A stretch of 55,079 nt of DNA from Diaporthe sp. PMI_573. Lineage: Eukaryota > Ascomycota > Sordariomycetes > Diaporthales > Diaporthaceae. Position numbers and translations under genes: made by a program. Shown piece by piece: positions 43,515 to 53,220 of this stretch. Under the pieces are notes generated by a model that was not told the origin of the DNA, ran no database searches, and worked only from the letters and a program-made list of their open reading frames with translations. Every line of letters begins with the position of its first letter. Within the stretch, counting starts at the first letter, position 1. The stretch is taken from positions 1 to 55,079 of the forward strand of contig JAJTUP010000169.1 of the NCBI GenBank assembly GCA_021399435.1, in the 5' to 3' direction.

Positions 43515-43980
43515 ATGGCCCCGCTCATCTGTAAACTAATTAACGATTTTCGCCAAGGTATCACTGGAGTTGATGTTACCCTTGACCGACTAACTAGAGT
43601 CAAAGCAGTCCAGATCGGTACAGAATGTAACTATCACCGAAACAAACGGCTTCACGCATTTCTGGACCTGAAAGTGTAACGCAAGCAGGTCATGGTGGGC
43701 ACGGATCCTAGAGGACAATAATAATCTGAACGGCTTATTGAATATCCACACCCACTGGGGCGTCATCCCAGTTGAGATCAACTTAGCGGGCGAGAAGAGC
43801 CACTACATCCTGATTCAGCTGTTCGGCGCTTCCACATATCAGGTGCAGCATTTTGAGTTCCTGACTCCTACTACCATCGTCCAAAGATTTGGTCAGTGGT
43901 CGGCAAGGGAGGATGAATTATTGATCAAGCTTAAGCGGGAGGGCTTAAACAGTCAGGAGATTAAAGTGGTGCTACAATAG
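43515..43980 (+). pseudogene. Broken hypothetical gene ending in a Myb/SANT-like helix
   Basis: A first frame (MAPLICKLINDFRQGITGVD ... LHAFLDLKV) stops at about 43679. A second (43738-43980) reads NIHTHWGVIPVEINLAGEKS and ends FGQWSAREDELLIKLKREGL, the first helix of a Myb/SANT-like DNA-binding domain. The domain is cut by a stop codon before helices 2-3 could be completed. Function unknown. Confidence 0.4.
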
Positions 43981-44051
43981 ACATTATCCCAAATGAAGCA
44001 ATGTAAACGCGACAAAGCGACTAGGCTGTCTCGCCTTCTTCTACGATATCG

Positions 44052-44480
44052 ATGTCGGAGTGGAGATGGGATTCGATCCTAGAGACCTTCCATCGAGAAC
44101 ACCCAGAAGCGCCCGGTCCACCGCTACGACTGCAAAAATGGATTTGGTCTGCAGCAGCAGACGAGGAAGACGACGACCACCCGGACGATAACAAGGCAGA
44201 AAAGACAGGCAAGCAGAGCAGGTCTAGACGGCATACATAACGTCACTAGCTACGCGAAACCGTCCCGGTGTCTGCGTTTTGGAGGGGGGTAGTGTGGCGG
44301 CAGCCATGGTAGGCAAGCCACCTGGCCGTCACAAGGGCCCTAACCCTTAGCCCCACAGTCGCGTCAAGACTCAGCGAGCCAGAGACCGCCAGAGCTTCGC
44401 TCTCCAAGGCGTCGCGCTATTAAGCGCGCCCAGTGCGCCTTTGCGAATCAGTGCATCGTATCGATAGCTTATCGATATGA
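44052..44480 (+). mobile_element. 3' end of a second chromodomain Gypsy element and partial LTR
   Basis: The 44052-44240 frame ends a polyprotein (ETFHREHPEAPGPPLRLQKW ... GKQSRSRRHT) that is paralogous to the chromodomain tail at 40.7-41.3 kb. It is followed by the polypurine tract GGAGGGGGGTAG and an LTR beginning TGTGGCGGCAGCC at 44294. The LTR differs from the 1.6-kb family after the first 8 bases, so it is a related but distinct family. Its 3' end is lost or merges into the LINE leader. Confidence 0.75.
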
Positions 44481-44715
44481 TAGTTACGTGGCCTCGACAT
44501 TTGTCAGACGGAACATCCCGGCCGAGCGGATGCCTCAGGCCACAACCCGGGATCGGTCAGGTAACCCCGAAATGCCTCTTTGGGGGGACCCGTCACATCT
44601 GACACACCCGTCCCCCCTTGGATTTGGTTTCGGATCTCGAATCTAAATATTTTATCTTCTTTACAACCTTTGAAATACCTGGTGGCCGCTTGGCGGAGAT
44701 TCTGGCCACTGGTGG

Positions 44716-46026
44716 ATGTCTGGTGTTGCGAACCCCGCATCAGACGTCATTGTCGTCATGGAAGGTGAACAGGATGTTCCGGGCGGGGGATGTCATCGTC
44801 CCCTGCGTAAAAGGACCAGAACGACGAGGGCGTTGGAATCCAAGCAGCAAAAAGGTGCTATGGAATGGCAGGAAGAGGAGAGCAGTGAGGGAACTCCGAG
44901 TCATACCCGAGCTAAGAAACGGGCCGCGCCTAAGGCAGCTGGTAGCATGAGCGAGGTTGCCCAGAGCCTAAAACGACTCCTGGAACAAGATTTCAATAAG
45001 AGAATGGAATCGATGAAGGCGGAATTTCAGCTCGAGTTTGCTAAGCTTAGGGACCGCATGGCTGAGGAAGTTACTAGGACTACGGCCCAGATGGCACAAG
45101 AATTATCGCAAGTCCGACAGCAGCTTACCCAGGTTTGCGACAAGCTGGAGCAGACCCGACTACAGCTGGATACACTGAGTAAGGCTCAGGCACCACGATC
45201 GCCGGGCCGGACATATGCAGACGCGGCCAGAATGACACCCGTTAGTACTCCCATCCAATCTCCATCTACGGCCCGATCGGCGACTCCAAAGCCGGTGTTC
45301 TGCACAGTGGACACATCCAGGGTGCCCGAGGATCACATTGGAGACGCTACACCGGCAATGATTCGCAAAACCGTTGAACAGGAAATGCGAATGTCCAGCG
45401 ACCAGCCGAGTTGGCGATGTGTTGCAGTCACCAAAGATGGACGGAATACCAACCGCCTGAGGGTGATTGGTAGGAACGAGGAAGAACTGAAGAGGATCAA
45501 GGCGATCATCGAGGCCAAGAAGGCTCCAGGTGCAAGAGTGCTCCGAGACCAACTGTACCCAGTCAAAGTTGACAATATCAACCGTGCTGCCGTTCTCGAC
45601 CAGGAAGGCAAGGTCCTTCCTGGAGCGATGGACGCTTTGGGCCAAGAGAATGAAGTTCAAATTGCCAAGATGGCCTGGTTGAGTCGAAAGGACAACGCGA
45701 AAGCATATGGATCCATGGTGGTATACCTCACCAAGAACAGCGATGCCAGGAGACTCCTACAAGAACGCTACTTCCTTGCAGCGGGTGAATCGGCGTACAC
45801 TAGCGTGTTCGAGCGGAGAGCCGGACCGATACAATGCTACAACTGCCAGGAGCTCGGCCACAAGGCTTTCTCGTGCAGCAAGAATCGGGTATGTGCGAGG
45901 TGCGCTGCCGAAGACCACCATCATAGTGAGTGCCAGACGCAGGTACCCAAGTGCGTACCCTGTGGTGGACCGCACGAGTCGTTCAGTCGCAGCTGCCCGA
46001 AACTCTACCCTACTCGGCATGAGTAG
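44716..46026 (+). CDS. LINE ORF1 (Gag-like, RNA-binding)
   Basis: 436 residues. The N-terminal basic region (KRTRTTRALESKQQK) is followed by a coiled coil at about 75-155 (KRLLEQDFNKRMESMKAEFQ; LRDRMAEEVTRTTAQMAQEL). A central region with YADAARMTP follows, then three zinc knuckles near 373-427: CYNCQELGHKAFSC, CARCAAEDHHHSEC and CVPCGGPHESFSRSC. ORF1 proteins of this class multimerise and bind the element's RNA in the retrotransposition particle. The stop codon overlaps the ORF2 start (ATGAGTAG). Confidence 0.92.
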   Translation: MSGVANPASDVIVVMEGEQDVPGGGCHRPLRKRTRTTRALESKQQKGAMEWQEEESSEGTPSHTRAKKRAAPKAAGSMSEVAQSLKRLLEQDFNKRMESMKAEFQLEFAKLRDRMAEEVTRTTAQMAQELSQVRQQLTQVCDKLEQTRLQLDTLSKAQAPRSPGRTYADAARMTPVSTPIQSPSTARSATPKPVFCTVDTSRVPEDHIGDATPAMIRKTVEQEMRMSSDQPSWRCVAVTKDGRNTNRLRVIGRNEEELKRIKAIIEAKKAPGARVLRDQLYPVKVDNINRAAVLDQEGKVLPGAMDALGQENEVQIAKMAWLSRKDNAKAYGSMVVYLTKNSDARRLLQERYFLAAGESAYTSVFERRAGPIQCYNCQELGHKAFSCSKNRVCARCAAEDHHHSECQTQVPKCVPCGGPHESFSRSCPKLYPTRHE

Positions 46027-49000
46027 AATATTCCAGGTCATCCAATTGAATGTAAGAAAACAGGACACGGTACACGAGAGCCTAATGAACGATACGCGAC
46101 TCCAGGATTTTGCAGTTGTGGCAGTCCAAGAACCACAGGCATGGAAAGGTGACGGCAAACTATTAACAGTCCCTATGGGGCATCCCAGATGGATTAAAAT
46201 GGTCCCTACGATTTGGAGAGATGGCAGATGGCCGATCCGGAGCATGTTGTGGGTGAATAGGGACTTGGGGGCCGACCAAGTACCAATACAGTCCTCGGAC
46301 TTGACAGCAGCAGCCATACGACTTCCGGACCGAATAATGTTGGTTGTGTCAGTGTATGTGCCGGGACGCAAGCCCCAGGCTCTTCGAAATACATGCCATA
46401 CCCTGCACCAGGTGATCCTCGACCTCAGGAGCAGGTCAGGGATGGCGGTGGACGTCATTCTGGCCGGAGATTTTAATCAGCACGACCGGCTATGGGGAGG
46501 AGACGACGTGGCCTTGGCAAGGCAAGGCGAGGCCGAACCGATTATCGACGTCATGAACGAGCACGGCCTATGCAGCCTCCTCCCGAGAGGCACAAAGACA
46601 TGGCAAGGCCCCGACAAGGAAAGCACAATCGACCTGATGCTGGCGACGGCAAAACTGGCAGACGAAATGGTGACGTGCTCCATACACCCGACAGAACACG
46701 GATCGGACCACCGGGCGATCCAAACGACGTTCGATCTCGCGATGCCTGATCGGATTGTCACGGAAAGACTGTCGTTCAAGAACGCACCATGGACAACAAT
46801 CAGAACCAGGGTGAAGAAAAATCTCCGAGAGCTCCCCTGGACTGTCGGTGTGCAGGAGCAGACAGACCAGTTAATGAGGGTCGTCCTCGAGGCGATCCAC
46901 GATCTGACACCCCGAGCACAACCAGTACCGTACGCGAAGCGCTGGTGGACGAAGGATTTGACAGGACTTCGGCGGGTGTACACATTCTGGCGAAATCAGG
47001 CCAGGGCACAACGGCGAGCAGGCCAAGTGAGGCCCGACCTGGAAAGACGGGCCAAGGAAGCATCCAAGGAGTACCATGATGCCATCCGGAAACAGAAAAA
47101 ACTGCACTGGGACGACTTCCTGGCAGAAGATGTCAACATATGGAAGGCGGCCAAGTACTTAAAACCAGAAACAGGTGTTATGGACGACAGGGTGCCCCCT
47201 CTGAAGAGGGAAGACGGTTCCACCACGGAAGATACGGTGGAGCAGGCAGAGGAGCTGCTCAGCACGTTCTTCCCCCCGTTGCCGGCTAAGATTGACGATG
47301 AAGGCGAGCGACCGCAACGGACGGAAGTGCACATGCCAGACCTCACCATGGAGGAAGTTGAAGAAAAAGTGCTAGCAGCGAAACCTTGGAAAGCACCTGG
47401 AGAGGATGGTCTGCCAGCAATGGTGTGGAAACAGCTTTGGCCAGTGGTTAGATACCGTGTCTTGCACCTTTTCGACACTTCCCTCAGGGACGGTGTGGTA
47501 CCCCACCAGTGGAGGAGTGCGAAGATCATCCCGCTAAAGAAAGCAGACAAGGGAGACTACACAGTGGCCAAGGCATGGAGACCGATATCCCTGCTGTCAA
47601 CACTGGGCAAGATACTCGAGGCAGCCGTTGCAGAGCGGGTATCCTATGTAGTGGAAAGCTATGGACTGCTGCCTGCAAACCACTTCGGGGCAAGGAAGCG
47701 AAGGTCAGCCGAACAAGCACTGATACTGCTGCAGGAGCAGATCTACAAGGCATGGAGGGCCGGCAGGGTGCTCAGTCTGATCAGTTTCGACGTCAAGGGT
47801 GCTTACAACGGAGTGTTCAAAGAACGACTACTGGAGAGGCTGAAGGCGAGAGGCATACCTGGTGGACTGCTGAGATGGATTGACGCCTTCTGCTCTGGAC
47901 GCATGGCCACCGTGGTGGTAAATGGGTACAAGTCACAGCTACGGGAGTTGCCACAGGCAGGTCTCCCGCAAGGATCACCACTGTCGCCGGTGTTGTTCCT
48001 GTTCTTCAATGCAGATTTGGTGCAGAGAAGAATCAACGCAAGAGGTGGTTCGATGGCATTCGTGGACGACTACTCAGCCTGGGTGGTGGGACCAACAGCG
48101 GAGGAGAATCGAGCCGGCATCCAATCAATTATAGACGAAGCACTGGGCTGGGAAAGACGGAGCGGTGCGACGTTCAACGGAGACAAGACGACCATCGTGC
48201 ATTTCACGCGAAACGCCGCGCGTACCAGCGACAAAGCGTTCATGATCAAAGGAAAAGTAGTCAAGCCCAAGGCGAGCGCCAAGATCCTGGGAGTGGTCAT
48301 GGACGCGAAACTGCGGTACAAGGAACACATAGCTAGAGCCGCCGCAAAGGGGCTCTCGGCTGCTATGTGTCTGAGAAGACTGAAGATGCTGTCACCGCGG
48401 ACTGCGAGACAACTGTTCGTAGCAACAGTAGCTCCCACCATGGACTATGCGTCCAGCGTGTGGGCGCACTCATGTGGCATCAGAGAAGCTGCTTGGCTGG
48501 ACAAGGCACAGATGGTCGGAGCACAGGCGATCACGGGGGCTTTCCGGACCGTCGCAACGGCGGTGGCAGAGGCCGAAGCTAGCATCCAACCGGTGCAAGA
48601 ACGGCATGCGCAAGCGGCAACAAGGTTTTGGATCAACCTCCGGACCCTTCCCAGGACACACCCGTTGGCGACACTGAAAGTGAAAGTGTGTCGCCGATTC
48701 GTATCGCCGATGCAGAGGATTGCTCAAGTACAAGGGGAAACAGCCACTGAACGAATGGAGATCATTCGGGAGTACGCGTTACCGCCATGGAGGAACCGTA
48801 TCCCGGTGTCGTGCGACCCTGACCGGGAGAGAGCGGTGGAAGAAGCAAAGAGGGTGGATGGCATAGTTATTGCCACCTGCTCCTCGCAGAGAAGGGGCAT
48901 GGTAGGCATGGGAGGTGTCGTACGAGATACGGCGATCAACAAAGATGACGAGGTAGTGGCCAGCTACTCCATCACTCTCGGGTTGACGGAGGAGCTGAAC

Positions 49001-49798
49001 CTATACATCGCCGAGTTGGGAGCTATAGAGATGGTATTGAGATGTATGCCGTCTGGACTCTGCTGGCGGGATGTGACTGTCATGACGAGCAGCCGCTCCG
49101 CACTAGAAGCCATACGGCGGCCACGACAACAATCCGGCCAACAGATCATACGGCAAATATACGACCATATGAAGCGTCTCGAAGACGAGGGCCACTCTCT
49201 CCGGATGTTGTGGGTTCCAGCAGGAGAAGAGGATTTTGCGCTGGGACCAAAAGCCAAAGCAGCAGCGCGGAAGGCCACAGAAGGAGAATGCAGACCAGAT
49301 GTGCCACCACATCTAGCAAGATCCACAAGGATAAGACTAGCGATAACCAAGCAGCGGCAAACAAGAACACTACCAGAAAGAGTCGGGAAATGCTCGAAGC
49401 AGATAGATACGGCACTGCCAGGCAAGCATACCCGTACTCTATATGACCCGCTGAAGAGGAAGGAAGCAGACGTACTATCACAGCTCCGCACCGGAATGGT
49501 GAGACTTAACAGCTTTCTATGCAAGATAGGAACGGTGGAATCGGACACTTGCGAATGCGGGCTAGCATCAGAGACAGTGGAACACTTCCTATTCCGCTGT
49601 GCAAAATGGACCGCGCAACGGGAAGGCATGTTGCGATGCTCACAGGCAAAGATGGGAAACCTATCATACTTCCTGGGGGGAAAGGCGGCGTCTGACGGTG
49701 ACAAATGGACACCAGACATGCGGGCAGTACGGGCGACGATCAAATTTGCCATTGCAACGGGGAGGCTTGACATGGACCAGAAGCCTCAGGCACACTAA
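46019..49798 (+). CDS. LINE ORF2 (endonuclease, reverse transcriptase, degenerate RNase H)
   Basis: 1,259 residues from MSRIFQVIQLNVRKQ, whose ATG overlaps the ORF1 stop; the frame itself is open further upstream. The apurinic-type endonuclease is about 1-230, with NVRKQDT, VAVQEPQ, AGDFNQHD (near 150), STIDLMLA and EHGSDHRAI, so its catalytic residues are present. The reverse transcriptase spans about 440-800, with WRPISLLS, ISFDVKGAYN, GLPQGSPLSP and the active site AFVDDYSAW (near 680). The RNase H-like fold is at about 945-1080; its E is kept (AELGAIEMVL), but the first and third acidic positions are replaced (IVIATCSS; VMTSSRSALEAI). A C-terminal CCHC-like cluster (CECGLASETVEHFLFRC) ends the protein. 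No stops or frameshifts. Confidence 0.93.
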   Translation: MSRIFQVIQLNVRKQDTVHESLMNDTRLQDFAVVAVQEPQAWKGDGKLLTVPMGHPRWIKMVPTIWRDGRWPIRSMLWVNRDLGADQVPIQSSDLTAAAIRLPDRIMLVVSVYVPGRKPQALRNTCHTLHQVILDLRSRSGMAVDVILAGDFNQHDRLWGGDDVALARQGEAEPIIDVMNEHGLCSLLPRGTKTWQGPDKESTIDLMLATAKLADEMVTCSIHPTEHGSDHRAIQTTFDLAMPDRIVTERLSFKNAPWTTIRTRVKKNLRELPWTVGVQEQTDQLMRVVLEAIHDLTPRAQPVPYAKRWWTKDLTGLRRVYTFWRNQARAQRRAGQVRPDLERRAKEASKEYHDAIRKQKKLHWDDFLAEDVNIWKAAKYLKPETGVMDDRVPPLKREDGSTTEDTVEQAEELLSTFFPPLPAKIDDEGERPQRTEVHMPDLTMEEVEEKVLAAKPWKAPGEDGLPAMVWKQLWPVVRYRVLHLFDTSLRDGVVPHQWRSAKIIPLKKADKGDYTVAKAWRPISLLSTLGKILEAAVAERVSYVVESYGLLPANHFGARKRRSAEQALILLQEQIYKAWRAGRVLSLISFDVKGAYNGVFKERLLERLKARGIPGGLLRWIDAFCSGRMATVVVNGYKSQLRELPQAGLPQGSPLSPVLFLFFNADLVQRRINARGGSMAFVDDYSAWVVGPTAEENRAGIQSIIDEALGWERRSGATFNGDKTTIVHFTRNAARTSDKAFMIKGKVVKPKASAKILGVVMDAKLRYKEHIARAAAKGLSAAMCLRRLKMLSPRTARQLFVATVAPTMDYASSVWAHSCGIREAAWLDKAQMVGAQAITGAFRTVATAVAEAEASIQPVQERHAQAATRFWINLRTLPRTHPLATLKVKVCRRFVSPMQRIAQVQGETATERMEIIREYALPPWRNRIPVSCDPDRERAVEEAKRVDGIVIATCSSQRRGMVGMGGVVRDTAINKDDEVVASYSITLGLTEELNLYIAELGAIEMVLRCMPSGLCWRDVTVMTSSRSALEAIRRPRQQSGQQIIRQIYDHMKRLEDEGHSLRMLWVPAGEEDFALGPKAKAAARKATEGECRPDVPPHLARSTRIRLAITKQRQTRTLPERVGKCSKQIDTALPGKHTRTLYDPLKRKEADVLSQLRTGMVRLNSFLCKIGTVESDTCECGLASETVEHFLFRCAKWTAQREGMLRCSQAKMGNLSYFLGGKAASDGDKWTPDMRAVRATIKFAIATGRLDMDQKPQAH

Positions 49799-50062
49799 CT
49801 ATTCAGATTGAATCCTACTAACATCATACAGTCTCATTTTGGCAGACCGTGCTTCAGCTGCTGAGGATAGGATGCTGAACACTTGGAGAAATTGGCCTTC
49901 AAGCAGGCCTGTCACTGCATATACATCAGATTGGACCAGTCAGTAGAGTGAAATTGTGGGGCTTCGGGTGATTATGGAAGAACCGTACGAAACGAAAATA
50001 GCTTAGCGCAAAGGCCCTCTGGGGTGTGTCCCCCCGGGCGAAATAAAATCCATCCATCCATT
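49799..50062 (+). other. LINE 3' untranslated region
   Basis: The stretch contains CTGAACACTTGGAGAA and CTTCAAG segments matching the 3' UTR of the deleted LINE at 7480-7515. It ends with the shared CCGGGCG-AATAAA terminus. Confidence 0.75.
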
Positions 50063-50159
50063 CCTTAAGAGGCAGGTCCAAGCAGTGATGACAGCTGTGG
50101 TGCCTGTTGGCATAGTGTGGTGTCAGATAATTGGCTCCACAGGGATCATTACCTCGGCC

Positions 50160-50290
50160 TATTTTTAGCGTTACCGGTATGACCTGGTATACCGGTAATA
50201 CCATGGTATTGAGATTTCCTCAAACCATACCAAGTCTTGGCGGTATATACCATACCAATACCAACTCATACCGGACCATTCCGATCACTG
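50160..50290. repeat. Cluster of ATACC/GGTAT motifs, probable hAT terminus
   Basis: At least eleven GGTAT or ATACC motifs occur, some in the palindrome ACCGGTAT. They end at CCGATCACTG (reverse complement CAGTGATCGG), which starts like the termini of the hAT at 27.2 kb. It directly abuts LINE ORF2 sequence on the right, as if the element had inserted there. No matching second end or target duplication was found. Confidence 0.55.
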
Positions 50291-50470
50291 GTGGCTTCCT
50301 TCCATGTTAGACGGTCATAGAGTTGCGTTGTGTGTTTGCCTGGCAGTGCTGTGTCGACTCTCTTAGAGTGACTTCCAACCTTTTCTGGCAAGTGCTTGCT
50401 GGCACCTGTCTTGGAACCTGCCCTCACTCTGCTAGCAAGCAAGGCACAGGCGAGCAGTAGAGATGGCGCT
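50290..50470 (-). pseudogene. LINE ORF2 C-terminal fragment
   Basis: The minus strand encodes HLPEKVGSHSKRVDTALPGK, then TTQLYDRLTWKEA, aligned with LPERVGKCSKQIDTALPGK and LYDPLKRKEA of the intact ORF2. It is a third, diverged LINE copy in reverse orientation, cut at the hAT-like terminus. Confidence 0.8.
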
Positions 50471-51242
50471 CGCCCACGGCTACTCTCGTGGCATCTACCC
50501 CGGAGCAAGAACGGCTCGGTGCTGGTGAACAGTCGGACGAGGAGCGTAGCGTTGCAGCTGGAGCCGATGGATGACGTCAGTGGCACGGAGCTCTGCAAAA
50601 GAAGTTGGGACAGGAGGTAGACAAGAATGACACTGCTGAGTAGTAAAGGCCCTCAAGCTCATGGTCCGCGGATGGCCGCCGACCACTCAGAGGCCTATCG
50701 TTCGCACTAGAAATTGCAGTGCAGCTGCAAGGCCCGCAGCACCCGGCACTTAATCACCCAATGAAAATGGTAGGCAGCATTGGTGGAGTTTGCTCTTGCA
50801 GCGACATAGCTTTCGGCACTCTCAGAGCTCCGAAGGGTGACTTACCCCGGCCTGTTTACGGGAACAAGGGGCTCACGTTGATAGAGATACATCTGTAATT
50901 GGGCATCTGAGTGCCAAGAGATGTGTGAACCAGGGACTGGAGTTGCCGCCACATTAGATTGCTGGGATGGGAACTTGGCTGGATGAAACCGTGGCAATGA
51001 AGGCAGGCTTCGTGTGGTAGCAGTTCTTGCTGAACGCTGACCTTTAAGAGGTTCCTTGAGTGCGTCGCGATGGCCGTTTTCGGAAGTATGATGGAGGGAT
51101 GATGAGAGTGTGACGTTTGTCGAAACTGACGGCTTATCACGACGAAGAGCGGCCGCAGGAGTTGTTTTGACTTCACAAAACACGATAATCACGCCGACTA
51201 CGAGTCCTTCGAGCAAGATACACCAACGAATACTAGCGCAAG
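50471..51242. other. Intergenic, upstream of the Tudor gene
   Basis: No supported gene. A 124-codon minus frame at 50842-51216 has a hydrophobic start but no family signature. Confidence 0.4.
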
Positions 51243-51634
51243 ATGCCGACCAAGAACGAAGAGCAAGTACTCTCGAAGCAAGGCGAGCCGATTGAGGAGG
51301 GTGATCATGTATACACGAAGATTCGGGGTGGACGACATGAGGGTGATGTAAGTACTATCTACTTAGTCTCAATTCTAGGGTTATGGGGTGGAGAATGTTC
51401 ACGGGCATTTCATGCAGGTGCAATAATAATAATCATGCTTAGGTCGAGAAGATCGTCATTTCGGAGCAAGAAGCAAAAGAGGAGAATCTGAAGAACCCCC
51501 AAGGATAGAGTGATGGGACGGCGATGTTTGAGGGCAGTCACTAACAGGTTCAGGTACTATTCACGGATCAGAAGGGCAAACCTGTTGCGCACAACCCGGG
51601 CACGCTGGATATTGTTGATGACAGCGGAAAGTAA
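51243..51634 (+). pseudogene. Hypervirulence-associated (DUF2945/HVA1-type) Tudor-domain protein, probable splice-site defect
   Basis: Exons 51243-51347, 51443-~51502 and 51554-51634 read MPTKNEEQVLSKQGEPIEEG and HVYTKIRGGRHEGD, then VEKIVISEQEAKEENLKNP, then VLFTDQKGKPVAHNPGTLDI. The arrangement matches the small DUF2945 Tudor family (EGD-x-V-Y, GE-VEKIV, KNPP, HNPGTL), usually 70-90 residues of unclear cellular role. Intron 1 (95 nt) is canonical (GTAAGT...CTTAG). For intron 2 the acceptor (CACTAAC branch, TTCAG) is good, but the donor position reads GGATAG instead of GT. Without splicing the frame stops right after KNPQG. Thus the gene is recently broken, or uses a non-canonical donor. Confidence 0.7.
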
Positions 51635-52390
51635 AATGGGCAGCTTCCGTGATCGACGATAGGGGCGAACGATTTCGTCGTTGGAAATTCGTGTTATTCG
51701 CGCGAGGATGCTTACCGCTCGTTTACTGCAGGCAAATGGGTTCTTGAGAAATTTTTGCTGGACACAACTGCAACCCATGACGGGACAGTGAGAGTACTTT
51801 GTTGCGAACGTCAAAAGCTTCAAAATATGTGTGGCGCATATCCTCTTGGCCCTACGTACAGGCCGCTAGGATTACATCTAAAAGGCAATGCAAGGACTCC
51901 ATTCGTGCAACAACATGGTTGTATCACTAGCGTGGTTTTGGAAGTGTGGAACGCAAATCAGTGTATTGGATAGCAATGCAAAGAGCCGCAGCGCTTGATA
52001 TGACGTAATCCTGCAACCTGCGCTCGCTGTTGCGGGGTATGGATCGACGAAACCTGTGCAATGACGCGGGCGTGCGATTTGAAGACAAGAGTCCCTCGGT
52101 CAATGAGCTCACTGCCAAGAAGCGACAGATTGCAATTGGAAGCCAGTAGCGATCGAGCTCCATACTCGTACAGAATAATACATGAGGAAGCGCTTGTCCG
52201 CTGCACGCACCAAACCTCCCATTTGCAATTCATTCCGGCCTGCGGACGTTTCTTGCGGCAAACCTACGACCTCGGAAGTGGTCCATCTACTTCCTCAATA
52301 CTTTCACTTTCACCCTTTATCTAGCGACACGCATGGCATTTTAAGTGGCTTGCAGCACCGTGATCTGAAAGTATGGCCTCAGCAGGGTTA
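51635..52390. other. Intergenic, no gene seen
   Basis: Short open frames on both strands, none with recognisable features. Confidence 0.45.
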
Positions 52391-52429
52391 AGCCTTTATT
52401 GAATCACATAATGTCCAGAACGACCCGAC

Positions 52430-53220
52430 ATGCGCAGGCAAAGGCAGCGTACTAGATGCCATGAGGGATTTAGATTTCGAGTGGGATGGTTCCAACGATT
52501 TTGTCCCCCTTCCCTCTGACTTCGAAACATGCGACCCCGGAAGGGCAGCATGAGGTGGACGGCGAGAAGGTCCCAACAACCTCCCCTTCTCTATGGGGGA
52601 AATCCAGTTTGCCCTCAACTCATCAACCAGTCATCGCAAACCAATACAAGCATGAGATCCTTTTCCGAAACATCAACCCTTGGCCCTTTGCCTCTTGGAA
52701 TCTCATTGCAATCATCCTACTTGGGTATAATCATCCCTAACGGTGGGAATCTTCACTCCGGGAAGCGCAGCATCGTCAACCAGAAGGCCGACTCCGACTC
52801 TGACACATCGCCTTCGACACAACCATCTTCCACTCGAGGCCGGAGGCCTTCACACGTGGGGCCCGGGTCAGCACGGGCTATCTGTCTTAAGAAGAATCGC
52901 AAAGCTGCGAAAAAGTGTCGAAGCAAGCAGAAGAAGAAACAACAGGGAGCTCTTGTTGAGACAGGCGCGGGACATGGAGAGGAATAACAAGCAGCTAAAG
53001 GCGGAAAGTTGAGTTATTGAAGGGCGACGTGAGGGACCTGATAGGAATTGTGATACAACACGGTTCATGTTCCGATCAGAGGCTTTTCAATATATGTGCA
53101 GCGCAAGGCAGATCACTTGGCCACGATAGGTTCCCTGAGCCCGGTGATGATGAAGTCGGAGAAATCGCAAAACGCGGCTCGTCGTCGCACAGAGATGGGA
53201 CCAGGTTGCACCATCGATAG
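52430..53220 (+). pseudogene. bZIP transcription factor, multiple frameshifts and stops
   Basis: An N-terminal acidic segment (LDAMRDLDFEWDGSNDFVPL) is followed by stops. The basic region LKKNRKAAKKCRSKQKKK lies at about 52885-52940. After a frame change come NRELLLRQARDMERNNKQLK (leucine-zipper heptads) and, after another one-base shift near 53010, LLKGDVRDLIGIVIQHGSCS and RLFNICAAQG, the conserved C-terminal helix of ATF/CREB-like fungal bZIPs. Such proteins regulate stress and development in the nucleus. At least two indels and several in-frame stops show that it is dead. Confidence 0.75.

Larger units (their letters stand above)
44500..50062 (+). mobile_element. Full-length Tad1-like LINE (non-LTR retrotransposon)
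   Basis: The element has a leader (about 44500-44715), two overlapping ORFs and a 3' UTR ending CCCCGGGCGAAATAAAATCC with a (CATC)n tail at about 50045-50062. The exact 5' boundary and target duplication were not found. Both ORFs are open, making it the only apparently complete retroelement in the window. It is the intact relative of the deleted copy at 6.7 kb and the fragment at 50.3 kb. Confidence 0.9.

Noticed and set aside
44716..49773. Many additional frames inside the LINE on both strands
   Set aside because: They overlap the verified ORF1 and ORF2, whose domains are clear; they are shadows.
44500..50062. Target-site duplication for the full-length LINE
   Set aside because: I compared the sequence after the (CATC)n tail with the region before 44500 and found no matching direct repeat.
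50086..50289. Complete miniature hAT bounded by CAGTGATGAC (50086) and CCGATCACTG (50289)
   Set aside because: Inverted match is only about 7 bases and the flanking 8-mers differ, so only the right end is proposed.
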